The notes under the pieces: generated by a model
The model's input: only the letters and a program-made list of their open reading frames with translations
Database searches by the model: none
What the model was told of the DNA's origin: nothing
Shown: in pieces, positions 60,503 through 64,000 of the stretch
Numbering within the stretch: the stretch's first letter is position 1
Layout: every line of letters begins with the position of its first letter
Origin: Petrosia ficiformis
Taxonomy: Eukaryota > Porifera > Demospongiae > Haplosclerida > Petrosiidae
Length of the DNA stretch: 64,000 nt
Assembly (NCBI GenBank): GCA_947044365.1
Contig: OX345639.1
Location: forward strand, 4,072,444 to 4,136,443
Reading direction: 5' to 3'
Program-made: the position numbers and the translations under genes

Positions 60503-63500
60503 ATGAAAATGGCTGCAGTTCCAGAATTCAAAATTCCTGAAAGGTTCATTAAACAGGAAGAGGATCTTGCAAAATGGATCAATTCAGAGGTTATTAATAA
60601 AATACTTAAACTAATACAGTTTATTACATGTAACAGGCATATGTGGAGTTTGTGGGATGGATTAAAATGCTGGGAGATGCCGTAAGAGGGAAAAAGGTTT
60701 CTGATATAGTCCTAGAATCACCAGTAAGACTAATTAATAATATTAAATATTATTTAATTAAAGAATTATTTCAGGTAATAGCAAAGTTAATTAATTTATT
60801 GGATACATTGTCAAAGTGGGTTGATGAAACTCCACCTGTTGTGGAAGAAGGTCAACGTTTTGGTAACAAGTCTTTTCGGACATGGCTAAATATAGTTAAA
60901 CCTGTAAGTCATTGACATACTATCATTATATTGTATTATATTATTAAACCTGTAAGTCATTGAGATACTATCATTATATTGTATTATATTATTAAACCTG
61001 TAAGTCATTGACATACTATCATTATATTGTATTATATTATTAAACCTGTAAGTCATTGACATACTATCATTACATTGTATTATATTATTTGTAATACTTT
61101 AGAATTCTGATGAGTTGATTAAAGAAATTTTACCAGATAATCTGAAAGGAGCTGTAATTGAGCTCCGAACTTATTTTATAGGTAATTATATTTAATGTGT
61201 TAATAATTGTACTGTTTATCTCCTAATTAGAGGGATTTGGTAATTATACTCGTATTGATTATGGAACAGGTCATGAAGCTAAGTTCATGGCTTTCTTGTG
61301 TTGTCTGATGAAAATTGGAGTTGTGCCTATGGAAGATGCAGCTGCCATTGTGTTAAAAGTTTCTATAAAGTTTGTCATATTATACATGTACTTATATAGT
61401 TAATAATTATGTTGTATTACAGATATATTGAATTGGTACGTAAACTACAAACTTTATATCGTATGGAACCTGCTGGTAGTCATGGAGTTTGGGGACTTGA
61501 TGATTTTCAATTCATTCCATTTATATGGGGAGCTGCTCAATTAATAGGTATGAACTAGACTCGTACCCATGAGGAGCCTAGGTATGAGTCACTATGTCAT
61601 ATCACTGTTATGATCCTTTATATAAATAACCTCATACCCAAACTCATCAGGAGGAATCTGAGTATGAGTCTATTCACTCAAACCCATTAGGAGGAGTCTG
61701 AGTATGAGCCTCTATGTAAATAACCTCATACCCAAACTCATCGGGAGGAGTCTGAGTATGACTCGTCAGGAATCTGAGTATTGGTCTCTATTTAAATAAC
61801 CTCATATCCAAAGTCATTCAGTAGTATAAGTGCAGTGTGAGTTTGCCTGCTCATCTGGAGGAGTATTACTATATATGGTAGTAATTCATTATTTTGGAAT
61901 ATTGCCACATTTTTCATCATTATGTTAGCAAACATACATTACATTTCATATCAACATCATATAGGTAATGATGAAATATCTCCAAACTCATTTGTTGATG
62001 CTCCAGTTGCTGAAATGTGGAGCAAGGAATATTTATTCATGTCATGCATCAATTATATTAACAAGGTAAAAAATAATAAAAAACATTTTGAAAAATGAAA
62101 GAGTATATAGGGATATGTATCAAAACTGGAAAAGCACAGGAACAAGATGGCTTTGGCAACAAAATGAAATACCACTTCCACATAACAACCCTACATAAGT
62201 ATATATAGCTAGAGTAAAGGCAAAACACAAAGAAGCGATACTTATGTACGGTTGTTATGTGGAAGTGGTATTTCATTTTGTTGCCAAAACCATCTTGTTC
62301 CTGTGCTTTTTCGGTTTTGATATATATCCCTACATACTCTTTCATTTTTCAATGTGTTTTTTATTATTCTTGTATACCATATGAATAGTTATTGTATTTA
62401 TCATTATTGTTATTTTAGCTTCTTTTCTGGAAATATATTTTCTTTATTATAAGTTAATATTGTGCTTTTATGTCAAATCTCCTTATAGGCTCATATACAC
62501 ACATGTATTGTGACTTTCCAATGTATAATTATAATTAAGTTTAACAAACAAACATGATGATGTCATGTGTTAATATGGTTGGTGGTTTTCCTGTGTGTTG
62601 TCATGATTATGCTATATTGGAATTTAATAGTTTACTTTAAGATGATTATTGTATACACACCTGTCCCATATATATCATATCATTCTCATGTGATACTTAT
62701 CATTCAATCTTGTGTTATCATAACTGATGCATTATCTAGTCATGCCTAGTCATGCTTGAGAAATTATTCATTACTCATGTTGTGGTTAGGTTGTATGTTG
62801 TCTTGTGGTCACAGAAATCCTGTTAGTAGTACAAGTTTTAAGGTTTACACACATACCATATAACTTTCAATATGTTGAAGCCATTATAATAGTGTCTGGG
62901 ACCTCCTTTTTCTTTGTAAATAGAGATGTGGTTTAATTATACCCTGAAACCACTTTTATGCTTGTACTAGTGTATATAATACTCCTACACAATATATTAT
63001 CTCTACAGGTAAAAACTGGTCCATTCTATGAACATTCTAATACTTTATGGAGTATCAGTGCTGTTTCTGATTGGACTAAAGTTAATAGTGGACTTCTTAA
63101 AATGTATAAAGCTGAGGTAAAGATGATGACATCATTTACATTCATTTCTATAAATATTATTAAACATTACTCAATTCATGAATATTATATTATTAATTAC
63201 TCTAGTGTATTAGATCAAATTTCCACCCATTTTTTGGTCTACAGGGCTATCAAATTAATGTAGTGTCATTATATAATGTTATATAATATACACCTACACA
63301 CTAGTATATAATATTAATGAAATATAGTTTATTTTAAAAATACAAACTTTCCTGAATTGTGTAGTATTCATTTTCACAATGTCTCTCAAAAGACAAATAA
63401 CATGACATCATTTTATATTAGTATACATGTATACAGTACGTGTAGATACATGTACATATTAATATATACAGATTACATGTGTACACTATACACTTTATGG

Positions 63501-63698
63501 TGGTTTTGGCTCATTGCCATGGAATTTCCTGTGATTCAATATAATGCATGACTTCATTTTGTCTTACTCATGTAGACAAACACTTCAACATGTTAATTTA
63601 TTGTATTTTTTAAACTTCTGTAGGTACTAGAGAAGCTACCAGTTGTACAACACTTTCCTTTTGGAACAATTCTAAGTATAGAACCAGCTACTCAATGA
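60503..63698 (+). CDS. PTPA: PP2A activator PTPA (PPP2R4)
   Basis: About ten exons. It starts [21 protein letters not shown]; a second ATG lies six bases downstream. Family segments: [118 protein letters not shown] and [20 protein letters not shown], ending SIEPATQ. PTPA is an ATP-binding peptidyl-prolyl isomerase-like activator of protein phosphatase 2A (family knowledge). GGGTGTGG lies at 60450-60457. Introns contain a 48-bp tandem duplication that copies the splice donor, a second repeat cluster, and a very large foldback. Confidence 0.97.
60895..61092. repeat. 48-bp tandem repeat (four copies) spanning a splice donor
   Basis: Units start at about 60901, 60949, 60997 and 61045. Each carries AAACCTGTAAGTCATTGA, i.e. 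the exon end AAACCT plus the donor GTAAGT. The copies are almost identical, so the duplication is recent. Confidence 0.92.
61560..61860. repeat. Degenerate tandem repeat in PTPA intron
   Basis: Repeated phrases AACCTCATACCCAAACTCAT and GGAGGAGTCTGAGTATGAG alternate three to four times. The CTCATAC and GTATGAG parts are mutually inverted, so hairpins can form. Confidence 0.75.
62072..62368. repeat. Large foldback: two arms of about 131 bp, 35-bp loop
   Basis: The left arm (62072-62202) is nearly the exact inverse of the right arm (62238-62368), with only a handful of mismatches; for example AGCACAGGAACAAGATGG against CCATCTTGTTCCTGTGCT, and ATACCACTTCCACATAACAA against TTGTTATGTGGAAGTGGTAT. 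It lies within a PTPA intron of about 940 bp and has no coding capacity. A recent foldback/MITE insertion or a long hairpin RNA source are both possible. Confidence 0.9.
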
Positions 63699-64000
63699 CT
63701 ATAGTAGTTCACATTAGATAATTTTAAATCTCTTTTTTTTTTAAATAAGTTTGTTACAGAATGGCTAAGCGCAGCTTAGAAGTTATGATACATGTGATGA
63801 TACCTGGAATTATGTATAAAAAAAGAAAGAGTTGAGAGAACACAAGTTGGAAGAGTTGATTAACACACTAAGTAGTTGATAAAGTGAGGAATGAGATTTT
63901 AAAAGGGAATATCGAAAGTGATAAGGAAAAGATGATTTGAAGAGAATGTTAACAAAAACAACAAAAAATTCAAATGCTAGAGTACATATATTCACCTCAC
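63699..64000. other. Downstream of PTPA
   Basis: About 300 bp of AT-rich sequence, probably the PTPA 3' UTR and flank. No gene is recognised before the window ends. Confidence 0.6.

Overview
This is a gene-dense stretch of an animal nuclear genome, very probably a demosponge close to Amphimedon. The animal origin is seen directly: Notch, two DED-containing caspases, KIF14, EVI5 and WDR31. The sponge assignment is inferred from the short AT-rich introns (many about 45-80 bp), very small intergenic gaps, a Notch with few EGF repeats, and the early-branching look of the proteins. I recognise about 22 protein genes in 64 kb, nearly all split by many introns, so most coding sequences here were assembled by hand from exon frames and splice signals.

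Layout. 1-1.5 kb: the 5' part of an arylformamidase-like gene (-), then an intronless N-myristoylated ankyrin protein (+). 2-8.9 kb: EDEM3 (-) back to back with SRD5A3 (+). 9.3-18.3 kb: Notch (-), divergent from IMP3 (+, 18.5-20.5 kb). 20.8-22.8 kb: an unrecognised acidic nuclear-looking protein (-), 41 bp from a standalone BPL_N protein (+), followed by SEC22 (+). 24.8-27.5 kb: an unusual RING/B-box protein with an acidic tract and two membrane spans (-). 27.9-38.7 kb: EVI5 (-) divergent from KIF14 (+). 38.8-43.9 kb: exosome subunit RRP4/EXOSC2 (-) divergent from COG7 (+), then DNTTIP2/Fcf2 (+). 45.4-54.6 kb: two paralogous tandem-DED caspases (-) alternating with PIGC (+) and WDR31 (+). 54.6-63.7 kb: a GRIP-domain golgin (-), an intronless threonine aldolase (+) and PTPA (+).

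The strands alternate so regularly that nine head-to-head pairs share gaps of about 41-670 bp, which suggests bidirectional promoters. CACCC-box (CCACACCC/CCACGCCC) and CACGTG motifs recur near the start codons. Some pairs make functional sense: EDEM3 with SRD5A3 (ER N-glycan metabolism) and EVI5 with KIF14 (cytokinesis). Most genes are housekeeping (ribosome biogenesis, RNA exosome, Golgi trafficking, GPI anchors, PP2A). The signalling part is Notch, the two caspase-8-like proteins and the RING two-pass membrane protein.

Introns carry most of the non-coding structure: a 1.3-kb palindrome-rich 49-bp satellite, a foldback with two arms of about 131 bp, a second foldback, two MITE-like elements, a dispersed repeat in three introns of different genes, and several microsatellites. 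No rRNA, tRNA, CRISPR or viral sequence was recognised. Exon edges are hand calls and need transcript support.
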